64,000 nt of DNA from Straminergon stramineum (GCA_963920665.1 OY987266.1:7693001-7757000), one strand, 5' to 3'; numbered from the stretch's first letter, positions 1-12,060 are shown. The notes: generated from the letters alone by a model not told the origin. A program made the numbers and translations.

Positions 1-15
1 TGCATGGATTTTGTA

Positions 16-1122
16 TTATTGCAAAACGAGCTTGTAGAACGCCAAAACATCTTTCAACATCTTTTCTTGTACTCTCCTGTTGCTTAGCAAAGTGAGCTTG
101 CTTTGCATCACCTGGGGCATGTATAGTTTGGACAAAGCATGACCATTGGGGGTAGATCCATCCGCTAGTAAATAGTATCGGTTGTATAGGACACCATTTA
201 CAACGAACTCCATATCATGGCTAGCATCAATCAACATATTTTGCATAAGACGACTACGGTCAAGGACGTTTACATCATTGTTAGCACCAAGAAGACCGAA
301 AAAAATGTGCCATATGTGTAATCCTTTGTCTGCTATGGCATCTAATATGATAGACCTCTTCCCATCTTTATTACCATAATCTCCTTGCCAAGCGACAAGG
401 CAATTCTTCCACTCGTAGTGCATGCAGTCAATGGATGCAAACATCCCAGGCCAACTACGCTTAGCATTTATGGCCAATTGCTTCTCAAAGTCCACTGTTG
501 TTGGTTGCCTCAAAAATTTAGGACCAAACTCTGCACGAACCGCTATACAAAATCTCTTCATTGCCTCCATAGTAGTAGATTCAGCTATTCTACAATACTC
601 ATCAGTGGCATCAGCCGAGATCCCATATGCAAGCATCCGTAGTGCTATTGTGCATTTTTGGAGTGAAGAGAGACCAAGTTTCCCAACCGCATCACGTTTT
701 TGCTGAAAGTAACTATCATGGGCACAAACCCGAGCCATGATAGATAAAAATAATGGTCGCCGCATGTGGAAGCGCCGCCGGAATAGTAGAGGTCCATAAA
801 CTGGAGTCTCTAAGAAGTAATCAGCAAATAGTCGCCTATGTCCTTCTTTCTCTCTATGCACATTGCCACGTCATCCATGCCTTGATCCTCTTGCTGAGCT
901 TTGTGGCTCAGGAATGGAATCGTAACAAATCTGATCCAAGAAGCTATTGAATATGAGGTCTTCTACTTCATCATCTTCATGTAGCTGCTGCTGTTGGGCA
1001 GCTAATCTGGCTCTCCAAGCCTCCATGCTTGCAGTTATCGGTGTGGTGATCGATGGAATCCTCAAAAGTCTTGGCCTCCCACTTTTCTTGATGAAACTGT
1101 AGATATTCTGAAACATTGTCAC
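16..1122 (-). pseudogene. PIF/Harbinger-type transposase pseudogene (plant DDE_Tnp_4 family)
   Basis: The reading frame runs leftward from about 1122. Family landmarks of plant Harbinger transposases are visible: RRRFHMRRPLFLSI, FASIDCMHYEW (first catalytic Asp), GANNDVNVLDRS (second Asp region) and YYLADG. The frame has a single in-frame TGA at 871-873, between SRHG and RGNVHREKEGHRRLF; the flanking residues stay in the same frame, so this is a nonsense change, probably CGA to TGA. Near the left edge the frame breaks after KMLKDV: the conserved continuation GVLQARFAIIQNPC is read in another frame, so a small deletion is inferred. The third acidic residue lies beyond the window edge or was lost. 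The enzyme would cut and paste a TTA-flanked transposon. No MYB-like partner ORF is in the window. The family call is firm; the element's ends were not found. Confidence 0.88.
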
Positions 1123-2998
1123 ACCAATAGAGCAACAAGGGATTTAAGCAATAGCTTTTTTAGCTTTTAGAACCAAGTGCATCATAAAATATTGTCGAAT
1201 AAAAGAAAATTCATCTAAGTACAATTTGGAAGTTCTAAAGTACTCCCTATATGGTTGAGTCATTTCTAGACATTTCTCAAATGCCCAAGAGATATATTAA
1301 TTAACTAACATTTTCATATTATGGTTTAAGAAATTTTGATTTGGTAATAACTACTTTGACACAAAATACACATGTTGCATACAACATGGAGAAAAAAACA
1401 AAACAAAACTATAGGACTAGAAGATTATAATATTTGATTTTGAGGGTGCTCAAAGCATGGAAGTGATTGGAATTCTGTAAAACCTCTTTTGACATGTTTC
1501 ACCTAAAAAATTGGGCAAGAAGAGAATTGGAGGTTCCAAAGCACGACATGCAAGACCACTATCAATTGAAAACTTTTCAACATATTTTCTATCATTTTGG
1601 TGTATAAATTTCTAATGTAATTCATCCCCTATTTCCACAATTTAAGAGACTCCTTTCTAAATTCCTTCAACACTCAAAAAACAAGATTGGCTATGAACAC
1701 TTGTGTACAACATTTGCACTAGGAAAATCATAAATTGATTTTTCCTAAAATTACTTCTGTGATGCTCAAAGTACACTTAGAGAAGAATATGTACTAGAAA
1801 AACAAAATACAAACTACAATGTGCTAAGGTTCAATTGAACATAGCAATACTTATGGAAAGAATATATCACTTCTAGATTAAAAAAGAGTTCAATGTTAAA
1901 TAATGATGAAGGTTTCAAAATAGTGTAAGTGATTTCAACTCTTTTTATCCTCTTTTCACAATAGAAAAAAATAGGGAAAAATAAATAAATTTCAAGATCA
2001 AAGGTACAAGATGCAAAATCCCTATCTATCTACAACTTCTCATAGTGTACTCTACAAATTATACAACATAATTCCACATGTGCTTGTTTTCTAAAAGTTC
2101 TATTGTATTTGAGGCTCATTTCTAAGAGAATTCAAGCTTGAAATATTAAAGTTTGGTGTGCTATTTGTTGCACAACTCTCCATTACATAAATCATAGTCA
2201 TTCTTCTTCGAAATTTTATATCCGGTATTTCAAATTACACTTTAGGGAAAAAATTTAAGAGGAACAAATGTTCAAAACAATTATAATTGTGAGGTGAAAT
2301 TGCACTTTTAGTAGTAAAATTATGGATACTAGAAATTGGTGCTCTGGGTTTTCATAGCCTACAAGGAAGCTCGAACAAATCTAAAATTTGACAATTAAAT
2401 TAATAAACCCATAATGTCTTCCAAACACAATTTGTAACTGATCAAAACATAATCTCTTCCCAAAGCCAATGATCATTTAGTACATGGAGAAGGATACCTC
2501 CTTCCAAAAAAAATTCAGCTCTCATGAAAGAGTGCCTATTTAATCTCTTTCTAACAATTTTTTTTAAACAAATGAAATGGAATTTCATTACTCAGAAGTA
2601 AGACAATACCTCTAGCAAGGCAGCAAGAAGAGACCAAGTCAAGTGAACAAAAAATACACTACCTTAACTATGTACTAAACCCAATTACAATGTAGTGACT
2701 AATACACTAGTTAATCTACCACTATGAGCAGAATTGAGTTAATTATCACCTGAATAGCTCCAACGCTCTTCTTCAAAAATTCCCCTGAAGCTCCACATGA
2801 ACTCTCTCAATAATGAGATGACATTCTCTCACAAATTTAGCCACCATTGCATTCAAGGAGCTACTGTCAACAATAATTGTCTTTAACGAACACACATGAC
2901 ATTGCTTGGCTGGGAATTGAAACTTCAAAGTACAACGACAAATGCCTTCATCTCTCTTTAGAGCACAACACTGAATCACTGATACTTCTAAGCAAAAT
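1123..2998. other. AT-rich intergenic stretch without a recognisable gene
   Basis: No coding exon, RNA gene or clear repeat could be supported here. The sequence is AT-rich with many short homopolymer runs. It may include the upstream part of the Harbinger copy, but no terminal inverted repeat was located. Confidence 0.6.
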
Positions 2999-3306
2999 TT
3001 CGAGCATCACCATTAAAAGAGAATTTAGGTGCTTTAGCTGGAGTGGAGAGCCTGGTGTAGCCGATGCCAAGAAAAAAGGCCAGAGTCAAGCCACACTGCA
3101 TGAATGGCTGGTGTGCAGATAAAGGCGTTGACAAAGGCGTGACGTGGCGAAAGGAATTTCTTGGACGCCATGCTTGCTCCCTTCGTGTCCATCTTCCACC
3201 GTTTTGCGGTGGGGCAACTTCCCTCCACACTCGCCGGCCGCTTGGATGAGCACGCTAAACGACACTCTTCTGTGCCTCCCTTTTGCGCCAGCCGTGGGGA
3301 TGCTCT
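2999..3306. mobile_element. Putative MITE with GAGCATC-type ends
   Basis: The segment starts GAGCATCACCA near 3001 and ends with the inverted form TGGGGATGCTC near 3306, so the ends read GAGCATC(A/C)CCA on both strands. The interior is more GC-rich than its surroundings and has no convincing ORF. The same end sequence (GAGCATCGCCACC on the minus strand) closes the insertion at 57103-57112. Target duplication is not clear. Short ORFs on both strands here look like chance frames in the GC-rich body. Confidence 0.45.
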
Positions 3307-3318
3307 AAGTTATTCTTG

Positions 3319-3795
3319 TACATTCTGGAGTCTGGAAGATTATAAGTTACTCACTGTAGGTCTACTGTAGGTGCGCGGACTTTTGCGATTGGTTTTCGAA
3401 AGCATCAGAATCAGTCGGTAACTCATGATCAATTTTGTAGGTGAATTTGCCCTCATGAAGTAACTTAATGCCGCGCTACTGAGAATGTGGATGGGGTCTT
3501 ACTAGACCGACTGACGAAATCGTCCAGTGGCCCTCCAATCCGCTGCTATCTTCACACATAACTTACTGCAAGTGTGAAGTCTTGATTGAAGTATTCTCGT
3601 GCCAATGTTCTGAATAAGGCATGTATACCCGTAGTGGCACCAAGCCCGAAATGGCGCCCTACTGTTGGGACCCAATTGCATTCTGGCTTTGCATTCTAAT
3701 TGTTGTTAAAATTGTGCAAGGAGAATCACAAACTGCAAGAACTTCCAAGAGCACTCCTATGTGATTTAGACATATGGCAAACTAAGGTTCCTTCA
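3319..3795. repeat. 5'-flank duplication block of RLK1, part 1
   Basis: This block aligns with 27541-27943 (before RLK2) and with 56517-56690 plus 57113-57566 (before RLK3). Shared landmarks are the CTGTAGGTGCRCRGAC segment, the CTTTTCGAAAG stretch, GCYGCGCTRCTG near the middle, GGGACCCAATTG, and a final GGTTCCTTCATT. It is cut at 3796 by the TTAA element and resumes at 15141, so RLK1's upstream region has been split by about 11.3 kb of transposons. Confidence 0.8.
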
Positions 3796-3932
3796 TTAAC
3801 CTCTTAAGTTCCTTGACTATGTTTTCACCAAAAAGGCAAAAACGCTCCAAAACTGCCATTTCTAGAACAAGTATCAAATTTTGGAAAAAAACCCATCTTT
3901 GGACACATGCAACCATAGGATCTTGTAGTATA
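3796..3932 (+). mobile_element. Left part of a TTAA-bounded element (host of the pogo insertion)
   Basis: Starts TTAACCTCTTAAGTTCC and matches the left ends of the copies at 31928 and 44968 (minus orientation), including the CTTGACTATGTTTTCACC and AGGATCTTGTAGTA stretches. It stops abruptly at the TA at 3931-3932. The next part of the same repeat (CTAATTTGAAAACATGTGG) appears 9.6 kb away at 13501, so this is one element interrupted by a later insertion. The empty paralogous sites read TTAT at 27944-27947 and 57567-57570. Confidence 0.85.
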
Positions 3933-3945
3933 AGGTAGGAGGCTC
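3933..3945 (+). repeat. Left terminal inverted repeat of the pogo-like element
   Basis: AGGTAGGAGGCTC, preceded by TA. It is the exact inverse complement of 13486-13498. The first eight bases are shared with the MITE at 57905. Confidence 0.85.
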
Positions 3946-4552
3946 ATAAAGCGTGCACATAAGGGAAAACAAAGGTTTGTGAGCAACTGAGTTGACTGAA
4001 ACATTTGGGAATTTTTAAGCCAAGAAGAGAAATGAGAAAGAAATAAGTAGCAATTTTCATCAAAATTTTATGACCCCAATTGAATTACATACGATTTACA
4101 GAACTCAAAGGCTCACAGGTAGCTATTCTTGTTTGTAGACTGTTGCATTCATCAATTACAGGATGCCTTAAAATAGACGATGTGAGTCTCAAAAGTGATG
4201 ATGATGGTACTTAGGGTGTTCATGCCAGCCCTTAATGCGTGGTTGAAAGTTCTAAAAACAAACCCTCGCACATGTGGATCTCGCATGCTCTAAAGCCTGA
4301 GCACTCACTATTTAAATATTGTACAAAATGCTATGTGCTATCGTGTTGCCCCCTGGAGGTCTTGAAAGCATCTATGTGAAACTTCAATGCGTCTGCAATA
4401 ACCCTAAAAACGTTCAGGCAACAATGCGATTTTGTTGAATTTGTTCCCCCTTCCAGAAAATAGTCCACGTTTAGCAATGGATTGGTCTGACACAGAGCGT
4501 GGGAAGTCAACTGATGTAGGGAAGTAGCCATTGCCTTCCACTGCGAGATAGA

Positions 4553-4665
4553 GTACCCTCCCGCCTCTTCCGTCGCAACACCCTCTTGCCTCTTCCATCG
4601 CAACACACTCCCACCTCTTCCACTGCGGTACCCTCCTTCCCCTTCTGTTGCGGCACCTTCCCCTA
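4553..4665. repeat. Minisatellite, about 27-bp unit, four copies
   Basis: Diverged tandem units of the form ACCCTCYYGCCTCTTCC followed by RTCGCAAC. They create open frames on the minus strand rich in Gly, Arg and Glu (4331-4723), which I do not regard as a gene. It lies inside the pogo-like element, downstream of the transposase. Confidence 0.6.
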
Positions 4666-5298
4666 GCAGGCAATTGCCGAGCTCCACCGAGGTCGCGGTT
4701 GCACTTGAGGTTGGCACAAGCACTCCAATCGCTTAAGTATTGCTTGCTTGCCTCTCAGTCATTCCATCTTCGTCCAAGACACGTCGATCTGTTCTCAGTC
4801 TCGATTTTTGTTTCTTGTTTTTGATGTTGTATGTGTAGGGATGTCACTGCTTCTGCAAAGCAACGACGCCAATCTGACTCTAATTTTCTACACTATTGTT
4901 GTAGAGTTTTGCCTTCCACCATGTCCTTTCGTACTTGCACCTCCCAACAAGGGTATTTTCTGTACGATGGGTTCCTGTTTGCTATCACATGCACTTGTAA
5001 TGCCATATTCCAAAGTAGTGGTCACACTGGTGAGTTATCTGTAGTCATTGCTCAAAGCTTCTGCATTCAAAATTGCAATCTCATAAATCATTGCGGTCTT
5101 TCTCATCTCCTTCAGTGTTGTGCAGATTAAATTCCAATAGTACTACTACAATCTCTAGCACTATCTCTCGTTGCTCCACATCGCTTCCTTGTACTAGACT
5201 ACTTACAATTTGTCTCCAATCGATGTAACTGCTGGTAATTTTTCTATATGCATTCATACTTCAACACTTCAACGTTATAACCTTCCTCTTCAAACTCA

Positions 5299-7932
5299 TC
5301 ATTGATATGACAATGTGCGGTAGTAAATAACTCTTGTACCCCTGTTTGTAGCAGATCCTGATGTTGCCCCAACAAACATAGGTGGTGGCATCATCACATT
5401 GGGAGTGCTGAGCATTCGACTACCACAGTAAACCCCATGGCCATTGTTGTGTTGTTGCCCAAAAGTAGAGGTGCTTCCAGGTAGCCAAACTTCTTGTAGC
5501 TGAGGTATGTTACTTGTGTCCTCCCCCTTTTTTTTTGCACGCCTCCTCTGTAATGCTATTCTCTGGTTGTCCTTGCATACTTGAGGTATAATGCCACAAT
5601 AAGGTGCTCTATATCCATCAACAGGGGCGTTAGCTTTTATTGCAATATGCAATTTCTCTCCAAGTGCTCTCACGTTTTTCAAGCTCCAAATCTCCTTGTG
5701 CCTCTTTTTGGATCTTGCCAACTGAACCCTTTCTTCCTTCTCTTGTAACTTGTTCTTCTTTTCTTCTGCTCTCTTTCCCTTGTTGGCCTCCATTTCTAAC
5801 TTCCTTCTTTCTTTTTCTTTGGCAGCTTCTTCCTTCTTGGCGGCGACATTCTCGAGGTCTCTAATGTGTTGTTCTTCTGTGAGTAGGATAGATTTGTGAT
5901 AATCTATTTGTGGTTCCGTGTGTGTCTTGGATATGGGAGGCAACAATATCCGTGGAAGTTCTAGCAATTCATTGAAAGTTGGTTTATGTCCTTCTTCACC
6001 CATTTGGACTTCGTCTATGCCTTCATCACTAGAAATGTCACTAGTTTGTTGTTGCCCTTGAACTTCTGATTTGTTGCCATCGATTTCCACATAGTACCAT
6101 TGACAGATGGGATAGTCTACTGGTATCTCTTCAAATATTTCCTCCATTTTCCATTGTTCAAGTTGATTTTGTTGTTGAAGTTCAGTTGGACTCCTCTGGT
6201 TGTTTTCATTCGCTGATTCTCCATATGTTGTGTAATAAACCTCACTTGGCCCCATTTTTGATTGCATTGCACTTGGCTTTATAGGATAGATGCCCGTGGA
6301 TTCGAACCCCTTGGTTATGTTCTTGATGGATAAGGCTCTCTTCAATGCATGTGATACCCATTGTGCGAGATCTTCCTTGATAGGTAATTGTCCCTTGTGG
6401 CTTAGCGTCCACTTGTCCCTGTAGGCTCTAAAGGATAGCTTAAATGGTTTAAAACATGTCACATCTAATGGTTGTAGGGCATGTGAAGTATGTGAAGGCA
6501 AGGTGAGCAAATCTAAGCCTCTAGCCATAGCAAGCTTGATAACTTCCAAAGTGACATGAGAGCTATGGCCATCTAGAATGAGCAAGTGTCTACTAGTTGG
6601 AGATATGCCATACAATTTAGAAACAACATAAAGAAAATGGAACATCCATGCCTTAAACAAATAGTGAGTCATCCAAGCCTTAGGTTGCATTGCCATCACT
6701 GCTCCTTTCTCTCTTGTTTTCTTCAAGAAATTCCTTGTTCTTCTTTTGCCCTTGAAAATGTAGAAGTTAGGTAAACTTTCTCCTTTGGCATTGATGCAAG
6801 ATAGAACAAATAACCACTCCCTTTGATCTGGTGTGACAGTATGTACATTCCTTGATCCTTTCTTGGCAATGACGTATCCTCCTCCATCTTTGCTAGCTTG
6901 GGCGCCGCTCTCATCACAATTTCAGATCTGCTGTGGTTGATAATTGTGATTGTTGTACAATGTTTGAAGATTTTCATAGAAGGAGGCAACAGTGTCAGGA
7001 CATAAATTTCTAGCTCTTTTCTGCTCTAAGGCTTGTGGTTTTCTCATGGCAATTTCTTCATGTCTCCTCTTGAAACATTTGATCCAACTTAGACCTGGTA
7101 TCCCATCCTTGAAAGGGGTGACCCTAGCTTGAGTAAGAATCCCAACTTTCTCTCTCAATTGCCCAATGGTCAAAGGAAATCCTAAATTTTGCATTTTCAT
7201 TAGGTATTCAACAAGTTCTTTTTCTTCATCATCCGTGAGAACGCCCCTTTTACCTCTCCTCCTATGAAGTGTAGTCCCATAAAGATGTCCACGAAGACTT
7301 GATGCAGGGATGCTATATTCCCTGGCCATAACTCTCAAGGGCACACCCTCATCAAAAGCATCAATAGCACTTTCGAGTTGTTGTCCTGTCCAATTACCAT
7401 TTACTTTACTCTTTCAATTTGACCTACTTTGATGTTGTGGGCAAGGTTGGAGGTCTGGATTGCGGTGAATATTTGTACTTGATGTAGGTGGCGTTGTAGC
7501 ACCATCTAGATTGGTCAAGTACCTCCTGTGCTTGCCAGCACTGTCTGTATCGTCATTAGGAATTTGAAGTTCACACTCGTTTGGTTCGATGAAGTGAAGG
7601 GCCTGTGCAGTGCGTCCCCAAGGCTGTGCATCTTCAACTATAGACCTCGGTGTCACAGATTGTTGTCGTCTTTCTGTGCGCTGACTGAATGCGCCGCACA
7701 GGACTTCAGTGTTGGCATCGCCATACTCCTTCTGGTTGTCACCTGGATCGCCCTTTTGTTGCTGGTTGCTGCTTGGATCGCCCTCCTTCTTGCCGTCGCC
7801 TGGATCACCATCTTGTTGTTGGTCGACGAAGGACACATGTATTTTGTCACTCAGACTCTTCCGTTTTTGACTTCTGGAGGGTTTGCATGCAGGGTTGACG
7901 AAAGTGAGCGTCCTAGGCAGAATCGCGTCCAA
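5299..7932 (-). pseudogene. pogo/Tigger-like (CENP-B-type) DDE transposase, two in-frame stops
   Basis: One frame of about 878 codons runs from 7932 to 5299, broken only by TGA at 7414-7416 and TGA at 6922-6924. The order is a 172-residue Gln/Asp-rich N-terminal extension; a psq-type helix-turn-helix (GNWTGQQLESAIDAF through REYSIPASSLRGH); a second CENP-B-like helix-turn-helix (LTDDEEKELVEYL through SWIKCFKRRH); then the DDE_1 core. The catalytic Asp residues sit in NCDESGAQ, LILDGHSSH and HALQPLDV, the last two 35 residues apart. The tail is Lys/Glu-rich coiled coil (about 5640-5870). The TGA at 6922 precedes NCDESG, where the family usually has Trp. The first TGA would remove all DNA-binding and catalytic parts. 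It is the only transposase of the surrounding 9.6-kb element. The family is sure; its being non-functional rests on these two stops. Confidence 0.88.
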
Positions 7933-8239
7933 AAATCGGACGTCCGGACGTCCGCACTCCGCAGATGTTGTGTCTCCGGTGGGTAAAAAACGTCGTTCGC
8001 AAATTTACCCTAGGTAATGCGGTCGGCGGTCGAGCGGACGAGCGGGTGGGCAATCAGGCGGACGAGCGGTCGGACAGTCGGGTGGACGGGCCGTCGGGCA
8101 ATCAGGCGGATCGGTGGTTGGGCAATCGGGCAGACAGGTGGTCGGGTATTCGGGCGGATGGGTAATCAGTTGGGGGACACTTCCTCTGTAGTTGCAACAA
8201 CTTTCAGTTACAATTTCCGAATTCGTTTTTTCGAATTTT

Positions 8240-8304
8240 GGGGCGTGTAATATACCATTGGAAAGGTCTTGGAAATACCTTTCCAATGGTATATCACACG
8301 CCCC
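8240..8304. repeat. 65-bp palindrome, copy 1
   Basis: GGGGCGTGTAATATACCATT pairs with AATGGTATATCACACGCCCC around a TTGGAAAGG..CCTTTCC core. One pairing mismatch is visible in the outer arm. Confidence 0.92.
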
Positions 8305-8508
8305 CAAACACCAAAATCTCAAATCGGAAATGCCGAAAGAAGTACGATGCTTCAAAAAGTCAGTGTTCGCCTAGGTGTCCGCCCTTCCGCCCTCCTGTCT
8401 GCTTGGCGGACGGGCGGACGGGCGGACGGGTGATCAGCTGGGCGGACGCTCACTATGTAGTCGCAGCAACTTTCAATTGCAATTTTCGAATTCGTTTTTT
8501 TGAATTTT

Positions 8509-8573
8509 GGGGCGTGCAATATACCGTTGGAAAGGTCTTGGAAATACCTTTCCAATGGTATATCACACGCCCC
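8509..8573. repeat. 65-bp palindrome, copy 2
   Basis: Same design as copy 1 and the same central asymmetry (GGTCTTGGAAATACC), with GCAATATACCGTT in the left arm. Confidence 0.92.
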
Positions 8574-8764
8574 AAAACACCAAAATCTCCAATCGGAAAT
8601 GCCGAAAGAAGTACGATGCTTCAAAAAGTGAGTGTCCGCCTTGGTGTCCGCCCATCCGCCATCCCGTCTGCCACGAGCCTTTTCCTTCCGCTTAGTCCGC
8701 CAGCCATTGTTAACCGCCCTGACCTTTCAAGCCAAAGTAATGCTGTCTACCTCCTTGTCTAACG

Positions 8765-10500
8765 TACTTCACCTCTATCCGCCGGCAGTTTTATTACATT
8801 TAATTCTGAAAAATGCAGAACTGTAGCTTTATTTCCAAAAAAACACTCTTTAATGCAACAAGTATCCAATGCAATATTAATGTAAGAAAAGGATAAATCC
8901 AGGTTTTCTACCCCACATTTAAACATGCTTTTCAAACCCTATACCCTAAACCCTAAACCCTAAACCCTACAAAAAAAAATCTGAATTGTAGAACCCTCAA
9001 TTGTACATATTAACTTATAATGTTGCTTGAGTTTTCAAAAGTAGTGGTGTGATGTGTGAAATATGTTTTATTTTTTAATATTTGAAGTTTAAAATGCAAT
9101 CATGACAATGTGATGCATATGTAGATCTTACTATCTTTGTCATTTAGGTTTCAATTGTTCTTAAGATTTACTTTATTATGGGCTACTACACAAATGTGGA
9201 TCATTGGATAATAACCTAGAGTATTTCTTCAATTTTTGTTGTAGGATGCATTGATAGTGTAAAACATCAACGTAAATATCCTAAAAGAATTTATATTATC
9301 TCATTATTCTATTACAACATTTATAGGATGATGCTCAAAATGATTTAAGTACTTTAATGTAATTTTATGTGATATGATGTGGACTACATTAAAGTAAGCA
9401 TTTATACAATAAAAATGAAATGGAGGTTCTTATCATACATGCTTATACTTATGTATACGTGTGTGCACCCTAAATTGTAAACCATCAATAAATTTATCAC
9501 AACCCTAAAATATTAGAACTTAGGTAGTGTAAAATGTGATTGACCTTCAAATATGATGAGCTTTCAAAATTCAAATAAAACAATTGAGATAAGTAGGTCA
9601 TACTCCAATGATTACAAGTCCATTTCATCTCAAGACTTTTTTTGCAAATGATTTTTCGAGAAGGTTCATAATATCATATCTTGTAGATTATAAATTTACA
9701 ATATTGATTTAGTTGCTTATGTAGTTGTGTAGGCCTAGGATTTTTTTAAATCTTGAAACCCCAAAGTCCTAAGCCTTTTTTTTCTATGGAATATCATTCA
9801 AAATTGCCATTTCTATTGTGAAGAGCAAAAACTTTAAAAATTAACTTTATATCCAACAATAGGAATTTGTACTAGATTAGTATAAAAATGTATGGGAATA
9901 ATGTTATCACCTTGATAACATTAAGTGCATACATTGCATGATATTTATATTTAAAGTAAAAAAAAAATCTTTTATTTTGTCTTGCTATACTTGATTCTTG
10001 GGCTTTTCATTTTCTTCACTTTAAATTTTAGCACTAATGATTTTAATTTTATAATATTTTCTATTGAAGAATCTAGCTAATAAACAAAGAATCTTGGATA
10101 AAAATTCAAAAATAAATCATTTCATTGAAATCATATTTCACAAGAGTCCTCTATAAGAATGTAGGGCCTTTGAGACTTTAGGAATTAATTACTTTCCTTC
10201 AAAGGCATAGAAATCAATTAGAAATTGAAACCAATTAAATTGTTACAATTTTGAGTTTTTGACTTTGAATATTTTTTGCTATTAGCCAAAAAGTATTGTT
10301 GATATGACAAACTTGTAAAAAACCACCAATGTAAAACTAAATTCTTTTTAATTACACATCCATTTTCATTCTTTGTTTACAAATCAAATGATTTTCTAAA
10401 GAAGAGGCTATTTGGTGACACTTTTCATGGTTGTATTGATTTAGTGCCTCACTATATAACATATAAAAGACATAATTTCTATAGCTTTCTTCATTCACCA
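8765..10500. other. AT-rich core between the two foldback arrays
   Basis: No gene-like ORF. Apart from the telomere-like tract it holds only AT-rich, low-complexity sequence. It is the spacer of the large inverted structure inside the pogo-like element. Confidence 0.6.
8941..8969 (+). repeat. Short interstitial telomere-like tract (CCCTAAA)n
   Basis: About three perfect CCCTAAA units after a CCCTATA variant, i.e. the plant-type TTTAGGG repeat on the minus strand. Too short to mark a chromosome end. Confidence 0.8.
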
Positions 10501-10519
10501 TGCATTGCATGCTCTACCT

Positions 10520-11045
10520 GTCCGCTCATCCGCCTACCTCTACAAAGTTAAAAACACCTTTCCTTCTCACCCTCTCCCTTGTCCGCCTATCCGCTGTGGG
10601 CCGACCTCTACCAAATTGAAAACACTTCACTCTCGCGCCCAACTCTCGCTCCTGCCTTCCTCTTTGTCTGCTTGTCCGCCCGTCTGCCTTGGGCCAACCT
10701 CCTCCAAATTGAAAACTCTTGGCCCCTTGCGCCCACCTCTCCCTCCCGCCTTCCTCCCCGTCCGCCTATCCGCTCGTCCGCCCGTTCGCTTGTTCGCCTT
10801 GGGCCAACCTCCTCCAAACTGAAAACCCTTGGTCCCTTGCGCCCGCCTCTCCCTCCCGCCTTCCTCCCCGTCCGCCTGTCCGCCCGTCCACCTATCTACC
10901 CGTCCGCCAATCCACCTTAGGTTGAATTCCACCAATTGGAAAACACATCACCCTTGGCCCCTTGCGCCTACCTCTCCCTCCTACCTTTCCTCCCCATTCA
11001 CTGTCTGCCCGTCCGCATTCGCCATTTGCCCGTCTACCCGTCCGC
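10520..11045. repeat. Tandem array of about 70-118-bp GC-rich units
   Basis: About five units start near 10530, 10597, 10690, 10799 and 10917. Each has an ACCTCCTCCAAATTGAAAA segment, then CTTGCGCCCACCTCTCCCTC, then runs of CCGYCCGCC. Several frames on both strands stay open because of the repeat composition, which gives spurious Pro/Arg-rich ORFs. The CCGYCCGCC filler matches that of the flanking palindrome units. Confidence 0.8.
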
Positions 11046-11138
11046 CTAGCGAATAAGATGGCGAACAGTAAGGCGGACGCTCATTTTGTGAAGCAACAAA
11101 CTTCTTTTGGCATTTCCGATTTGAGGTTATGGTGTTTG

Positions 11139-11203
11139 GGGGCGTGTGATATACCATTGGAAAGGTATTTCCAAGACCTTTCCAACAGTATATTACACGC
11201 CCC
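11139..11203. repeat. 65-bp palindrome, copy 3
   Basis: Arms GGGGCGTGTGATATACCATT and TATATTACACGCCCC. The core GGTATTTCCAAGACC is the inverse of copies 1 and 2, so the asymmetry gives its orientation. Confidence 0.92.
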
Positions 11204-11432
11204 AAAATTCGAAAAAACGAATTCAAAAATTGCAATTGAAAGTTGCTGCGACTACATAGTGAGCGTCCGCCCAGCTGATCACCCGTCCGCCCGTCCACCC
11301 GTCCACCAAGCGGACGGGGGGTGCGGACGGGAGGGCGGACGGGAGGGCGTAAGGGCGGACACCAAGGCGGACACTGACTTTTTGAAGCATCGTACTTCTT
11401 TCGGCATTTCCGATTTGAGATTTTGGTGTTTG

Positions 11433-11497
11433 GGGGCGTGTGATATACCACTGGAAAGGTATTTCCAATACCTTTCCAACAATATATTACACGCCCC
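11433..11497. repeat. 65-bp palindrome, copy 4
   Basis: Arms as in copy 3; the core GGTATTTCCAATACC is closer to perfect symmetry. Confidence 0.9.
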
Positions 11498-11703
11498 AAA
11501 ATTCTAAAAAACGAATTCAAAAATTGCAAGTGAAAGTTGCTGCGACTACATAATGAGTGTCCGCCCAGCTGATCGCCCATCCGCTGTCCGCTTGGCGGAC
11601 GGGAGGGCGGACGGCTAGCGGACAAGCGGACACCAAGGCGGACGCCCATGTTTTGAAGTAACAAACTTCTTTTGACATTTTTGTTTAGAGAGTTTTTATT
11701 TTT

Positions 11704-11768
11704 GGGGAGTGTTATATACCATTGGAAAGGTATTGGAAATACCTTTCCAATGGTATATTACACGCTCC
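11704..11768. repeat. 65-bp palindrome, copy 5
   Basis: GGGGAGTGTTATATACCATT pairs with AATGGTATATTACACGCTCC; the core GGTATTGGAAATACC is nearly symmetrical. Confidence 0.9.
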
Positions 11769-11995
11769 AAAATTCTAAAAAATGAATTCAGAAATTGCAA
11801 GTGAAAGTTGCTGCGACTACATAATGAGCGTCCGCTCAGCTGATCGCCCGTTCGCCCGTCCGCCAAGCGGACGGGGGGGGGGGGGCGGACAGGAGGACGG
11901 ACGGCTAGGCGGACGGGTGGACACCAAGGCAGACGCTCATGTTTTGAAGTAACAAACTTCTTTTGACATTTCCGTTTAGAGATTTTCTTAATTTT

Positions 11996-12060
11996 GGGGC
12001 GTGTGATATACGATTGGAAAGGTATTTCCAAGACCTTTCCAATGGTATATTACACGCTCC
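11996..12060. repeat. 65-bp palindrome, copy 6
   Basis: Arms GGGGCGTGTGATATACGATT and AATGGTATATTACACGCTCC; core as in copy 3. Confidence 0.9.

Larger units (their letters stand above)
7985..8765 (+). repeat. Left GC-rich foldback array: two units of about 270 bp
   Basis: Two copies of a unit are separated by 269 bp. Each unit contains GTAGTYGCARCAACTTTCA, a GAATTCGTTTTTT segment, a 65-bp palindrome, an AATCGGAAATGCCGAAAGAA segment, GATGCTTCAAAAAGT, and then short repeats of the GCGGACGG type. The same unit occurs four times in the opposite orientation at about 11045-12345, so the two arrays can pair. The left edge carries TTTACCCTAGGTAAT, mirrored at 12326-12342. The apparent ORFs here, on both strands, are products of the repeats. 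Confidence 0.85.

Noticed and set aside
4331..4723. Gly-rich ORF of 130 codons on the minus strand
   Set aside because: Created by the 27-bp minisatellite; the remainder has no recognisable motif.
8005..8762. ORFs encoding CDIPLERYF- or GRVIYHWKG-type peptides
   Set aside because: They are translations of the palindrome units; the same peptides recur at 10962-12031 in the inverted array.
8941..8969. Telomere or chromosome end
   Set aside because: Only about three units, inside a transposon, with sequence continuing on both sides.
10505..11664. Many overlapping Pro/Arg/Gly-rich ORFs on both strands
   Set aside because: They follow the tandem and inverted GC-rich repeats; frames stay open because of repeat composition, and the same peptides appear mirrored.
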